A stretch of DNA of 64,000 nt from Deinococcus yavapaiensis KR-236 (GTDB lineage Bacteria; Deinococcota; Deinococci; Deinococcales; Deinococcaceae), in NCBI RefSeq assembly GCF_003217515.1, contig NZ_QJSX01000006.1, forward strand, positions 1-64,000, read 5' to 3'. Shown here piece by piece: positions 1 through 9,175 of this stretch. Under the pieces are notes generated by a model that worked only from the letters and a program-made list of their open reading frames with translations, was not told the DNA's origin and did no database searches. Within the stretch, counting starts at the first letter, position 1; each line of letters opens with the position of its first letter. Position numbers and translations under genes: made by a program.

Positions 1-134
1 TTGAACTTGCTGGACATCTCGCCGTACGTCGTCCAGACGATGAGGACGTTGTCACCTCGCTGGGCGTGCTTGGCGAGGGTGGCGGCGCAACCGCATTCGT
101 CGTCCGGGTGGCTGAAGACTGCCAAGAGGTTCAC
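1..134 (-). CDS. PIG-L/LmbE family deacetylase, N-terminal fragment cut by window edge
   Basis: Reading the minus strand from a GTG at 134-132 gives a protein starting VNLLAVFSHPDDECG, with the HPDDE zinc/catalytic signature of PIG-L (LmbE-like) N-acetylglucosaminyl deacetylases. About 44 residues are present before the left edge. The GTG overlaps the TGA of the upstream kinase-like gene by four bases (GTGA), so the two are translationally coupled. Family members deacetylate GlcNAc-type substrates, including precursors of bacillithiol or mycothiol, but this fragment cannot be assigned a substrate. It is distinct from the BshB2-type deacetylase at 9535-10269. Confidence 0.8.
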   Translation of the reverse strand, partial: MNLLAVFSHPDDECGCAATLAKHAQRGDNVLIVWTTYGEMSSKF

Positions 135-763
135 GCGTTCACTCCGCCGTTCGGAACAGACGTCTCGTGCAGTTTCGCGATCACGCGTCGAGCGATGTCC
201 TTCGGCGTGCCCAGCGAGGAATCCAATTCCAAGTCGAACCCCGGGTGCGCGTAGATAGCCTCCCGGTCGAGGCGGGCGAGTCCCTTGGGCCGTCCCGCCT
301 GCGTTTCCGCCCGTTCAGCTTCCCAGCGTAAGCTGACTTCCAGCGGCGGTTTGAGGTTCACGAGCAAGGGTCGGTAGGGGCTCCACAACCGCATCGCTTC
401 CTCGAACATCGCGGGCTCGAAGAACAAAACGTCCACGATGACGTTGCTTCCGCTTGCCACGAGCGCCGCCACCATGTGGTGCAGGCCGCTGACTGCTTGC
501 CGTCCGACCCACCCGAGGCCGAACCCGACGGCGATCGTGGAATCGTTCGGGTCGAGATCGTACCAAGCGCCTTCACGTTCGTTCGCTTGGAAGGGAAAGT
601 ACCGCGTCGGCAGGGTCATCCACGCGCGGTCGTACCCGAGTTGCAGGTACGGTTCCTCGAGCAGGTCTTGCAAGGCGTTGCACAACGACGACTTGCCCGT
701 GCTGGACGTGCCGTTCACGACGATCAAACGGCCAGGCGCAATCGACGCAGCAGATTGTGTCAT
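131..763 (-). CDS. chloramphenicol phosphotransferase-like P-loop kinase
   Basis: A 210-residue protein with an N-terminal Walker A motif (VNGTSSTGKSSLC, about residues 16-28), as in the CPT family of small P-loop kinases. The hydrophobic stretch SGSNVIVDVLFFE (about residues 103-115) fits the strand that positions the catalytic Asp in CPT proteins. Characterised members phosphorylate the primary hydroxyl of chloramphenicol. Many relatives are uncharacterised kinases, so resistance is only a possibility. It is coupled by a 4-bp overlap to the PIG-L deacetylase at the left edge. The start ATG at 763 is preceded by a GGATG-like ribosome site. Confidence 0.75.
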   Translation of the reverse strand: MTQSAASIAPGRLIVVNGTSSTGKSSLCNALQDLLEEPYLQLGYDRAWMTLPTRYFPFQANEREGAWYDLDPNDSTIAVGFGLGWVGRQAVSGLHHMVAALVASGSNVIVDVLFFEPAMFEEAMRLWSPYRPLLVNLKPPLEVSLRWEAERAETQAGRPKGLARLDREAIYAHPGFDLELDSSLGTPKDIARRVIAKLHETSVPNGGVNA

Positions 764-847
764 GAGACATCCTACCCTACGAGTTCAGGAGCGCGTTTTA
801 CAGATGCCTTCCAACCAAGACTGTCCGCCACGAATTCGATCGCGGTG

Positions 848-1075
848 CTACGCCAGCGTTCGCTGCATCACCCACGTTCCCAGATGCGCTTGAAAGCCCA
901 GCTGAACACCATTCTTCGGGTGTTCGTGGAAGCGAAGGTCGCTTGCCTTACTCCGAAACCCAAAGGCGCTCGCTTGCATCGGCAACCACGCGCGCAACTG
1001 CGTTTCCTGCGCGCACGACAACCGCCTCGGCCATCCAGAAGCGACGGTCGCGCGAACGCTTGACGACGTTCCTGC
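848..1075 (-). pseudogene. remnant of an IS630-type transposase N-terminus
   Basis: Within the 440-bp gap 764-1201, one minus-strand frame reads PRRLSCAQETQLRAWL, then AFGFRSKA, then HPKNGVQLGFQAHLGTWVMQR. This order matches the winged-helix part of IS630-family transposases (a LSxxQxxxLxxWL helix, then GV-YHPxHVxRLLxxLGWxxQRP). No catalytic DDE part, start codon or terminal repeat is visible. It is therefore a decayed fragment, and the identification rests on pattern memory only. The rest of the gap shows no gene. Confidence 0.4.
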
Positions 1076-1201
1076 AACCTTGTAGTGTCGTGACACAAAC
1101 GCGTCGGCAGGAGGCACCTTGCTTTCCTCGCCTCCCCAAATTCGCATCACCAAGTGCCACGGTGAAGTCATGCGAGCAGGGGAGGAAAGAAGGGTGTTGC
1201 C

Positions 1202-2128
1202 ATGAATTCTTACCGCCGTGTCTTCCACTTGATTTCCACGCTCGCTCGCCGTGGCCGTGCCTTCCTCCTCGGGATGCTCGCAAACCTGAACGTACCCGTG
1301 TGGCGCTCCAAGACCCTCCACCCGAAGGTGTTGCAGCGTGTGCGACGGGGGTCCGAAGTCATCACCGAACCGCGTGCAATTGACGTGCCCATGGTCGGCG
1401 ACCCTACCTTGCCATTGGTTGAAGTTCACTTGAATGGCCGCGGTCCCTTCCGTTTCCTCCTCGACTTGGGCGCGAATGTCGTGTCGATTCGTGAGGATGT
1501 CGCAGAGCAAATTGGACTTGCCACCGTTCAAGCGTTACGCACGCGAAGTGTCGTCCGTGCCGACACCTTAGAAATTGGCGCGACGACGTTCAACGATGTC
1601 CACATTGTCCGTGAGCCCGTCTTGGATGTCGACGGCGTCATCGGGTTCAACGTCTTCCGTGACGGGTTGGTCACGCTTGACTATCCCGCCCAACGGTTTC
1701 AATGGCACCCTGGCGCGCTTCCCCCCGTCGACGGACGCGAGATCGTCTCGTACGAGTTGCGTGAGCGGATGCCGTACGTTCAAGTGAACATTGCGTCGAG
1801 AGAAGTGTGGGCGAACCTCGATACAGGTGCCCGAGCTGAACTGATCGTCCCTGCGAAACTGGAGTCGACGATTCCGATTCAAGGTCGCGTACAAGAAGGA
1901 AAACGGCTGTGGAATCAAGCCGAGGGGAACATCAAGACGCGCACGGCCGCGTTGGCGGGTTACGTCGTGATTGGGGCGCACGTCGCAGCGGTCGAGCCGA
2001 CCGTGACGTTCGCTTCGTTCCTGGAGGACGAGTTCCTCATCGGGAGCGGTTCGCTCGTCGATGTTCGGCTGACGCTCGACGCTGAGAACAAGCGGCTGTT
2101 GATCCAGGGGAGCTCGCGCGGAACTTGA
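1202..2128 (+). CDS. retropepsin-like aspartyl protease, two-lobe
   Basis: A 308-residue protein with two related lobes. The first lobe has GPFRFLLDLGANVVSI (about residues 80-95), in the place where clan AA proteases carry D-T/S-G. The second has VWANLDTGARAELIV (about residues 201-215), a canonical DTG. Single-chain bacterial retropepsin-like proteases often act on membrane or periplasmic substrates. The N-terminus (residues 1-30) is basic then hydrophobic (HLISTLARRGRAFLLGMLANL), possibly a weak membrane anchor. The ATG at 1202 follows a GGGGAGGAAAG ribosome site. The DLG triplet in lobe 1 is odd, because the Thr/Ser normally hydrogen-bonds to the catalytic Asp. Confidence 0.7.
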   Translation: MNSYRRVFHLISTLARRGRAFLLGMLANLNVPVWRSKTLHPKVLQRVRRGSEVITEPRAIDVPMVGDPTLPLVEVHLNGRGPFRFLLDLGANVVSIREDVAEQIGLATVQALRTRSVVRADTLEIGATTFNDVHIVREPVLDVDGVIGFNVFRDGLVTLDYPAQRFQWHPGALPPVDGREIVSYELRERMPYVQVNIASREVWANLDTGARAELIVPAKLESTIPIQGRVQEGKRLWNQAEGNIKTRTAALAGYVVIGAHVAAVEPTVTFASFLEDEFLIGSGSLVDVRLTLDAENKRLLIQGSSRGT

Positions 2129-2196
2129 CCTGGTCGACAAACCCTTCTTGACACTACCGTTCAGCCGACTCTGCTTTCGAGTTCAACTTGTGCCCT

Positions 2197-3036
2197 TTAT
2201 TGAAGGGCGGACGCATCGGTAGAACGTGCAAGGTGAAGTTCCATCCACTGCTGGCCGAACTCGACGAGACTTCGGCCGTCGAGCAAGAAGGCAGGAGCGG
2301 CGCCCACTCGACCGACGCGCCCACGGCCCTCATTGACGTACGAGCGGCCGATCACCTCGAAGTACTCCACAGGCCAGTCCGCGATTCCATTCGTGGTGTC
2401 GTACTCTTCGAACGTTTTCCACACCCGCCGTCCGTCTTGCAGGATCGGCATGCGGTAACGCACCACGCGTTTATTCGGCAACCGTGCAAGCTGCTCGGCG
2501 TGGTGCAGGACCGTCATGTTTTCGAAGAGTTCGCCCAGCAGCAGCACTTGTCCCCCCAGCGCGCAGAAGCGGCCCAGTGGCGAGTCGTGACCGAACGGGT
2601 ACTGGTCCGGCTGGCACGACAACAGGTGCTCGGCCTGCGCGCCCAGCGCGACAAACGACGACGACGGGTGCGTGCTGCGTCGGGCGCCTGACGTCGTGCG
2701 CAGGTATTCCGCCAAGATGCTCATCTCACGGTGATCGGCGCGCGACGTTTGCGGATCGAAGGCTGGACACGCCTGGAGGTACGCCTGTCGCTTTTCTTCC
2801 GTCCAGTCATTGAGCTCGTATGGATTATCTTCCCAGCCGGCGAGCATCATCAACGTTCCCGTGGGCGTCACGAGATCCAAGAGCGCCCGGAGTAAGGCGT
2901 CCGGACCGCCGACCACCCAACCGACGCGTTTCACAGAAGCGTGCAGCATCAGCACTTGGCCCGCTTGCACGCCCAAGGCAAGCAAATCTCGTTGGAGATC
3001 GTCGATCGTCACGAGCGGGCGGGCGGGCTCGGCCAT
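2197..3036 (-). CDS. aminoglycoside N(3)-acetyltransferase family protein
   Basis: About 279 residues with the AAC(3)/YokD family layout: LxxLGVQAGQVLMLHASVKRVGWVVGG near the N-terminus, the PTGTLMMLAGW block, the STHPSSSFVALG block (HPxxSF is typical of the family) and YPFGHDSPLGR. Family members transfer acetyl from acetyl-CoA to the 3-amino group of 2-deoxystreptamine aminoglycosides, and chromosomal relatives may act on other amines. The start is taken at the ATG at 3036. A TTG two codons upstream is an alternative. The gene stands alone, with a resolvase remnant upstream. Confidence 0.85.
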   Translation of the reverse strand: MAEPARPLVTIDDLQRDLLALGVQAGQVLMLHASVKRVGWVVGGPDALLRALLDLVTPTGTLMMLAGWEDNPYELNDWTEEKRQAYLQACPAFDPQTSRADHREMSILAEYLRTTSGARRSTHPSSSFVALGAQAEHLLSCQPDQYPFGHDSPLGRFCALGGQVLLLGELFENMTVLHHAEQLARLPNKRVVRYRMPILQDGRRVWKTFEEYDTTNGIADWPVEYFEVIGRSYVNEGRGRVGRVGAAPAFLLDGRSLVEFGQQWMELHLARSTDASALQ

Positions 3037-3045
3037 GGTCAAAGC

Positions 3046-3334
3046 TTAGCTCGTGATGGAACAGTTTGAGGTGGCTGAAAGCGGCGTTTCTTTACGCCGC
3101 TGCCTCGTTGGCGCACCTGAAAGTATGCCGCGCTGCCCTGTGTGCCTCTGTTTCACTCGTCGTGCCGACGCCTTGTTCAGCCTGTTCGATGTCATCACCA
3201 GCAGCTCTTGCAACTTCGGCCACTCGGTGTTCTTTGCGCTGACTTTTTTCAACAAAGGTGCGGTCGAGTTGGCAGTCAGTGTGTTGGCCGTCGATGCTGA
3301 CGCGGATGTAGCCGATGCGTTGTCCGGAAGGCAT
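3046..3334 (-). pseudogene. frameshifted serine resolvase remnant
   Basis: The minus strand encodes MPSGQRIGYIRVSIDGQHTDCQLD from 3334 down, the N-terminal signature of Tn3-family resolvases/invertases (GYxRVS with the catalytic Ser, then QxxDxQLD). The frame then breaks, and the resolvase pattern resumes in another frame as KVSAKNTEWPKLQELL. The following arm and the DNA-binding helix-turn-helix are not recognisable. It is a broken mobile-element gene and probably non-functional. Confidence 0.7.
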
Positions 3335-3583
3335 GTGTCAGCTTTGAAGCTTGAGGATTGGGGCGACAAGTGTCAAGAAATGGGGAACGGGGATGCTATT
3401 TCCACACCTTTTCGCCCTTCTCCGGCTGTCCACTTGGGGTATACCTGGATTGACATCAATTCTTCCCTACCCAGGAAGACCTCCATCAGGGGCAGGACCG
3501 CCGCTTGTCCGACCTGAGCTGCCTTCGAACTTCACGTGTCACCCACCGCTGCACTCACCACAAGTGATGCTCCCCGATCCAGT

Positions 3584-6406
3584 ATGCTCAGCATCATGCC
3601 CGACGGCCCAACCTCCCACGGGCATCCCACCGATTTCATCGCCGCCTTGGACGTCTTCACTGCCTTTACCGACCTCGCCGCTACCGAGACCGATGTGCGC
3701 GTGTTGACCAGCAAGGCGTACGAGGTGATGACCGTCCACTTCCTCGCGCACAGCAGCGCCTACTACGAAGTGCACGACGGCCTCTGGAAAGCCCTCACGT
3801 GGACTCCCGAGATGACCCCCGAGCAAATTCACATGATCCGCTCCGGCCTTCCGCTCGACGTGCCCTCCTTCGCAGAAGCGCTCACCACCAAGCAGCCGGT
3901 GTACATCGACGGGTGGAATTCACGGCGCGACGGCATCGAGAACACCGACGTGTTCGGCCCTGTCTGCATCTACCCCCTCACCGTCGACGGTGACGTCCGC
4001 GGCCTGTTCACCGTCGGACTGCGCGTCGGACGTCAGTGGCAACCGCGCGACCGCGCCCTCATGCGCGCCCTCGGCCGCAGTCTCAACATGGTCCTGGAAC
4101 GCACCGAGCAAGCCCGACAGCTTCACGAGGAACGGGCGGCCCTCGAAGCGTTCGCGGTGTACACCGAGCACGTCGGTCATGAAACGGACGTTCCGACCCT
4201 CGTTCATGAAGCCATCCGGGTGCTTCGCAATCACCTGAATCACGTGAGCGTCGTGTACTACGAACTGCACGCCAGCCTGTGGAAAGCCGAGGCGTGGTCG
4301 GAGGACCTCACGCCCACCGTGATCGAACAGGTCACGCGAGGAATCCCAGTGCACGCACCAGACGGAATCAACGTGCCTCAAAGCGGCACGGCGGTGTTCC
4401 TCAACGACTGGAACGCCGACGCTCACTCCCTTCCTGCCGCAACCGCGTACCGCGCGGCCGCCTCCGTGCCCCTGTTCAACTCGGACGGCACGCCTCGCCT
4501 GCTCGCCGTCGCAGCGAAGGACACGCACGTTTGGAGCGAGCGGGAGAAAGCGATGATCCGAGCGGTCGGCCGAGCGTTGAGCCTCGCGGTGGAGCGCGCG
4601 GCAACCTCGAGGCAACTCAAGGTGCAGAACCTGGACCTCGACGCGCGCACCCGGGCGCTCGAAGGATTCGCCGCGTTGACGCGCGACCTGGGCGTGCGAG
4701 CGGACGTCTACGAATTGATTCGACGAGCGCAGGACGTGGTGCTGTCGTTGCTGCCCCCAGGGTACGCGCTGTACTACGAGCGGGACGGGAAGCATTGGCG
4801 CAACCGCGTGCAGGCCGGCGACGTTCGGAACGCGTACCTACAAGCGTTCATTGACGCGGGTCCCCTCATCGGCGAGACGCCCAGCGTGGACGTCCCATGG
4901 ACGACGCACCACGCGTTGTTCCAGGATCAATATGCGCGGGGCAGTGACACGCCCGTGGAGATGGTGGGGCACGTGAATGCCGCGGCGTCCCTGCCGGTCT
5001 TCCGTGACGGTGAGCCCGTCGGAGTGTTCATCGCGGTGCTGTTCGAGCAGCGCGCGTGGTCCAGCGCGGACCGGGTGGTGCTGGAAACGGTGGTGCGGAA
5101 CTTGGGCATCGCGATCGAACGTGCGGAGCAAACTCGGCAGGTGGAACAGCAGCGAGCGGAAGTCGAGGCACGCAACCGAGTGCTCTCGACGTTCGAGGAG
5201 TGGACGCGTGACCTGGCCGTGGGCGGTGACGTGTCAGAGGTGATTCGCCGTGCGCAACGTTTGCTGTACGAGTTGCTGCCCATCCAGGCCGCCGTGTACT
5301 ACGAGCGGGACGGCAACAAGTGGAGGGTGCGCAGCCTCCTCGGGGAGTACGGCAGTGATGGCCTTCGGCGAGCTCACGAAGCGGGCTTGCCGTACGAGTC
5401 AACCGGGAACCTCCGCGTTCCCTTCGAAACGGGCGAGGTGTACTACCAGGATCCGTACGACCCTCACATCGACGGGCTGGCAGAACACATGACGCACGTG
5501 CAGGCCACGGCGATCCTGCCGCTCAAGACGGCCGGTGGCGTTCAAAGTCTGCTTGGACTCGCTCGCTTCACGTCCGAGCGGTGGACGACGACGGAACGCA
5601 CGGTGCTCGAAACGGTCGGGCACAGTTTGGCGTTGGCGCTCGATCGCGTGGAGAAAACGACGGCGCTGGAACGCGAACGAGCGGCGCTCGCCGCGGCGAA
5701 CGAGGAACTCGATGCATTCGCGTACTCCGTATCGCATGACCTGCGCACCCCGGTTCGGCACATCCTCAGCTTCAACAATTTGCTGCGTAAAACGCTCGCG
5801 TCGTCACTGGACGCGAAGACCGAACGGTACTTCACGCTGGTGGATGAAGCGGGACAGTCGATGAACCGCCTGATCGACGCGATGCTGAACATGTCACGGA
5901 CGTCGCGCCTGCCACTCCGACTCGGTCCGGTCGACCTGGGCGTCCTGATGCGCCAAATCGAGCGGGCGAGTGAAGCGGAGTGCCTCGGTCGAAACGTGCG
6001 GTGGGACATCGCGCCCCTCCCGCTGGTGACCGGAGATCAGGACTTACTGCGGCAGGTGTTGGAGAATCTGGTGTCGAACGCGTTGAAGTACACGCGCACG
6101 CGGGACGTGACGGTAATTCGCGTGTGGGCGGCGGAACGTGAGGCGCACACCGCGGTGTTCGTGGAGGACAACGGGGTGGGGTTCGACTCGAAGTACGCCA
6201 GCAAACTGTTCGGAGTGTTCCAGCGGTTGCACCGCGCGGATGAGTTCGAGGGCACCGGGGTGGGATTGGCGAACGTCCGACGGATCGTGCGTCGACATGG
6301 CGGCGAAGTGTTCGCGAGGAGTCGGCCAGGCGAGGGGGCGACGTTCGGCTTTACCTTGCCGAACGTCACGGGCGGTGGAGCCATGAGTGGTTCAAGCGTC
6401 CCCTGA
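3584..6406 (+). CDS. multi-GAF sensor histidine kinase
   Basis: About 940 residues. Four similar GAF-type sensor segments follow one another (roughly residues 40-190, 215-370, 385-540 and 560-715), each with a YYE-HxGxxWK-like motif such as VYYELHASLWKAEAW. They are linked by short coiled stretches (ERTEQARQ, ALDRVEKTT). The kinase core follows: an H-box SVSHDLRTPVRH, an N-box NLVSNALKYT, G1 EDNGVGFD and G2 FEGTGVGLANVRRI. No membrane segment is seen, so it is probably a cytoplasmic, phytochrome/cyanobacterial-type kinase. No Cys typical of bilin binding was identified. The start is uncertain: a GTG at 3536 and ATGs at 3584 and 3596 share the frame and none has a clear ribosome site. No response regulator is adjacent. 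Confidence 0.85.
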   Translation: MLSIMPDGPTSHGHPTDFIAALDVFTAFTDLAATETDVRVLTSKAYEVMTVHFLAHSSAYYEVHDGLWKALTWTPEMTPEQIHMIRSGLPLDVPSFAEALTTKQPVYIDGWNSRRDGIENTDVFGPVCIYPLTVDGDVRGLFTVGLRVGRQWQPRDRALMRALGRSLNMVLERTEQARQLHEERAALEAFAVYTEHVGHETDVPTLVHEAIRVLRNHLNHVSVVYYELHASLWKAEAWSEDLTPTVIEQVTRGIPVHAPDGINVPQSGTAVFLNDWNADAHSLPAATAYRAAASVPLFNSDGTPRLLAVAAKDTHVWSEREKAMIRAVGRALSLAVERAATSRQLKVQNLDLDARTRALEGFAALTRDLGVRADVYELIRRAQDVVLSLLPPGYALYYERDGKHWRNRVQAGDVRNAYLQAFIDAGPLIGETPSVDVPWTTHHALFQDQYARGSDTPVEMVGHVNAAASLPVFRDGEPVGVFIAVLFEQRAWSSADRVVLETVVRNLGIAIERAEQTRQVEQQRAEVEARNRVLSTFEEWTRDLAVGGDVSEVIRRAQRLLYELLPIQAAVYYERDGNKWRVRSLLGEYGSDGLRRAHEAGLPYESTGNLRVPFETGEVYYQDPYDPHIDGLAEHMTHVQATAILPLKTAGGVQSLLGLARFTSERWTTTERTVLETVGHSLALALDRVEKTTALERERAALAAANEELDAFAYSVSHDLRTPVRHILSFNNLLRKTLASSLDAKTERYFTLVDEAGQSMNRLIDAMLNMSRTSRLPLRLGPVDLGVLMRQIERASEAECLGRNVRWDIAPLPLVTGDQDLLRQVLENLVSNALKYTRTRDVTVIRVWAAEREAHTAVFVEDNGVGFDSKYASKLFGVFQRLHRADEFEGTGVGLANVRRIVRRHGGEVFARSRPGEGATFGFTLPNVTGGGAMSGSSVP

Positions 6407-6409
6407 GGT

Positions 6410-6871
6410 CTACCCCAACCGGTCAGTCCGCGCCTCCCTGGTGCCTGGAATCATGCGGTCGACGTCGAAGTCTTGCTGATTGCACGGCGCGGCCCCTGGT
6501 ACGCTGGCACGAGGCGCGTAGGATCGGAAGATTGGAGACACGAATTGCCCCGGTTGCAAGGGAGCCACGGCGGCATTCCAGCAGGTCGGAATCTCGAAGG
6601 CCCCAGGGACGGAACGGTTGGTGTCGACGTCTCGTGATCCCTGCTCGTCGCACGGCACGTCCCATGGCGCGTTGGTACGGGGAGCGTCAGGTCGGAAGAT
6701 TGGGTACACCATGTGTCCTGGCTGCACGAGGACGACGTCAGAAGTCCAACACGTTGGAATTGGAACGACACGCGCTGTGCCGGGAACGTACGGCTGAAGC
6801 GGCGCGAACAGAACTGGCGGTCCACCTTGAGAAGACAGAGCAAGATTGACAGCAAACACGAGCGGCAGCAT
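6410..6871 (-). CDS. small secreted protein with two internal ~58-residue repeats
   Basis: A 153-residue product. The N-terminus MLPLVFAVNLALSSQ looks like a short signal peptide, and GGAGG lies just upstream of the ATG. The mature part contains two tandem copies of one module, each with the order IPTCW...V...QPG...V-PIFR--APR---P---PC--Q...DVD. Each copy has two Cys, suggesting disulfide pairing outside the cytoplasm. I do not recognise the family. The gene converges on the histidine kinase with only three bases between the stop codons. Confidence 0.55.
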   Translation of the reverse strand: MLPLVFAVNLALSSQGGPPVLFAPLQPYVPGTARVVPIPTCWTSDVVLVQPGHMVYPIFRPDAPRTNAPWDVPCDEQGSRDVDTNRSVPGAFEIPTCWNAAVAPLQPGQFVSPIFRSYAPRASVPGAAPCNQQDFDVDRMIPGTREARTDRLG

Positions 6872-7392
6872 GGTGGCCTCCGAGGGCCAGTGTAACTACT
6901 CGTCTCTCAAATCGGCAGACTCCACGACCCGATGAAGCGTCACCTCGCTCGGCAAGGCGATGAGCATCCCTCAATTGGACAAGAGCGGTGACCAAAACCC
7001 GAGGACAGGCATTCCTCGAAGGCGGTGCGCCTGAACCCCGCGTTCGAGACGCAAGCCGTGACGGGGTGCGACCATGGCCCCTTCGTGTCAGACCTCCGGC
7101 TGGGCGTTCCTGACCGGTCCGTTCACAGGCGAGGCACTGCGGTTCTCGCCAGCGCGAAGTGACGCCACATCCCGCCGAGGGCGGCTGACGTGATGTTCAC
7201 GCCATTACCAGCACGGCACGGGCGCGCTCACCCGAGACTTGATCGCACCTCGCCTATCGGGCGGGTCCGTGAAACTACGGAGGGACGTCACAACTTTCCC
7301 GAATGGCGCGCGACCGCACTTCCAGGCACGATAAACGCATGAACAATCGACGAGAAGAGCCCAGCAGACGTCATCGCGACGGTGCTGCGTGG
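6872..7392. other. intergenic region, no supported gene
   Basis: About 520 bases between the divergent starts of the secreted repeat protein and the ankyrin protein. Short open frames here show no family resemblance or ribosome site. The upstream in-frame extension of the ankyrin gene (ATGs at 7303 and 7339) is basic and lacks a ribosome site, so it is left out. Confidence 0.4.
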
Positions 7393-8067
7393 ATGAAGCA
7401 GCGTGTGCTTGCAGGGCTGCTCCTAGGACTTGTCGGCACAGGCAGTGTCATCGCGACGGCGCAGGGCGCAGCAACATTGAACGTGCGACTGTTGCAAGCC
7501 GCGGAGCGTGGGGACGAGGCCGTCGTGCGGGCACTGCTCAAGAACGGTGCGTCTCCGAATGCGCGCCGCGCGGACGGCCGTACCGCGTTGACGAGCGCGG
7601 CCCTCGGAAATCACGTGCGTGTCGCGCGCGTGTTGATCGACGCGGGCGCGAATCCCGACTGGCAAGACGATCAGCGGAATAACGCCTTGCTGGTGTCGGG
7701 GGAAACGGGCAGTGTGGCCATGCTGCGAGAAGTGCTTCGCGCCAAGCCGGACTTGACGCGAACCAACCGCTTCGGTGGCACCGCCCTCATTCCGGCGGCG
7801 CATCGCGGACACGTCGCGTACGTGCGTGAAATCCTCAAGACGAAGATCAACGTGAATCACGTCAACAACTTGGGGTGGACGGCGCTGCTCGAGGCGGTGA
7901 TCCTCGGGGACGGCGGCGCTCGGCACACGGAAATCGTGCGTTTGCTGCTCGCGGCGGGAGCGAACCCGGCGTTGACTGACCGCGAAGGGGTCACGCCCCT
8001 ACGGCACGCGCAGCATCGGGGGTACACGAACATCGCGCGACTCCTGTCCAGCAGCAACGGGCGTTGA
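7393..8067 (+). CDS. secreted or periplasmic ankyrin-repeat protein
   Basis: About 224 residues from the ATG at 7393, chosen because it opens a good signal peptide (MKQRVLAGLLLGLVGTGSVIATAQG). The mature part consists of ankyrin repeats: RLLQAAERGDEAVVRALLKNGASPNAR, then GRTALTSAALGNHVRVARVLIDAGANP, then FGGTALIPAAHRGHVAYVREIL, then HTEIVRLLLAAGANPALTD and GVTPLRHAQHRGYTNIARLL. Ankyrin arrays mediate protein binding, and the partner is unknown. The IS5-family element begins seven bases after the stop codon. Confidence 0.75.
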   Translation: MKQRVLAGLLLGLVGTGSVIATAQGAATLNVRLLQAAERGDEAVVRALLKNGASPNARRADGRTALTSAALGNHVRVARVLIDAGANPDWQDDQRNNALLVSGETGSVAMLREVLRAKPDLTRTNRFGGTALIPAAHRGHVAYVREILKTKINVNHVNNLGWTALLEAVILGDGGARHTEIVRLLLAAGANPALTDREGVTPLRHAQHRGYTNIARLLSSSNGR

Positions 8068-8073
8068 TGCGTT

Positions 8074-9011
8074 TAAGAGGGTGTTTGAAAAGGCTGTGCT
8101 GAACGATGTAAAAGCACCGTACCATCTTTTATGACGCACTCCCCGAGCGACCTCACGGACGCCGAATGGGTCATCCTCGCACCCCTGTTGCCCCTCCCCG
8201 AGCACCCCGGACGACCCCGCACGTGGTCCTTGCGCCTCATCCTTGACGGCATCTTCTATTCCTTGCGCACCGGTTGCGCCTGGCGGTATTTACCTGACCC
8301 TTCCCGCCCTGGCAAACCGTCTTCCATTACTTCCGTATCTGGCGCATTTCAGGCTTGTGGGGAGCATTGAACGCGCAACTTCGCGAGCGCGTTCGGGAAG
8401 CGTCAGGTCGGCTTGCGCAGCCTTCAGCGTGCATTCTTGACAGCCAAACCGTGAAAACCACCGAGCAGGGCGGCGTGCGCGGCTACGACGGTGGAAAGAA
8501 GATCAAGGGCCGCAAGCGCCACATGCTGGTCGACACGCAAGGGCTCCTCTTGAAGGTCAAGATCTTGGCGGCCAACGTGACGGACCGACTGGGTGGTGAG
8601 CTCTTACTTCCGCTTGCCAGGCCCCTGTTCGATCGCCTGTCCCACCTGTTCGTCGATGGTGGGTACAAAGGGAAGTGGGTCGAGTGGGTCAAACAGACGT
8701 TGCACTGGACCGTGGAAGTCGTGCAGCGCCCGGATGCCAACATTCGCGCATATTGGTTGCCAGAGGGGCAGGAATTGACGCCCGAGCAGATCAAGACCTT
8801 CCAGGGCTTTCGGGACTTCAAGGTCATTCCAAGACGCTGGGTGGTCGAGCGTACTTTCGCCTGGACTTCGAGAAATCGCCGATTGGCGAAGGATTACGAA
8901 CGCTTGCCGGAAACAGGCGAGGCGCTGATGTACGCCGCGATGGTCCGCTTGATGCTCACTCGACTTGCAAGCGAGAAAAGTGCGTCTTGAACGCATTCAA
9001 ACACCCTCTTA
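8074..9011 (+). mobile_element. IS5-family insertion sequence, 938 bp, with perfect 16-bp terminal inverted repeats
   Basis: The ends TAAGAGGGTGTTTGAA (8074-8089) and TTCAAACACCCTCTTA (8996-9011) are exact inverted repeats. They flank a single transposase gene on the plus strand. If the element is read as starting at AGAGGG, a TA dinucleotide flanks both ends, as for a 2-bp target duplication. It sits between the ankyrin gene and the bacillithiol pair. Boundary-level confidence is high, but the transposase carries a frameshift. Confidence 0.9.
8131..8990 (+). pseudogene. IS5-family DDE transposase, frameshifted
   Basis: The first frame (8131-8370) reads MTHSPSDLTDAEWVILAPLL...GCAWRYLPD, the usual IS5 N-terminus. 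The family sequence continues in the -1 frame as PFPPWQTVFHYFRIWR...LWGALNAQLRERVR to the stop at 8990. All three catalytic residues are present: D in CILDSQTVKT, D in LFVDGGYKG and E in RRWVVERTFAW. The frame change falls at about 8288-8300 in GACCCTTCCCG. There is no A or G slippery run there, so loss of one C is more likely than programmed frameshifting. The product would be truncated in this copy. Confidence 0.85.
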
Positions 9012-9175
9012 TTGATCACCGAAAAAGTTCGGCGGGCGATTCGGGCACGACCTTGCTTCAAGGCGGGCAAGCACGCGACGTTTTCCGCCCTCCTTGCCCA
9101 CAACTTCAACCGTCATCACGTTCACCCGGCGGCCGACACGTACAATACACGCCATCCCACCCGTCAGGAGTTCCG

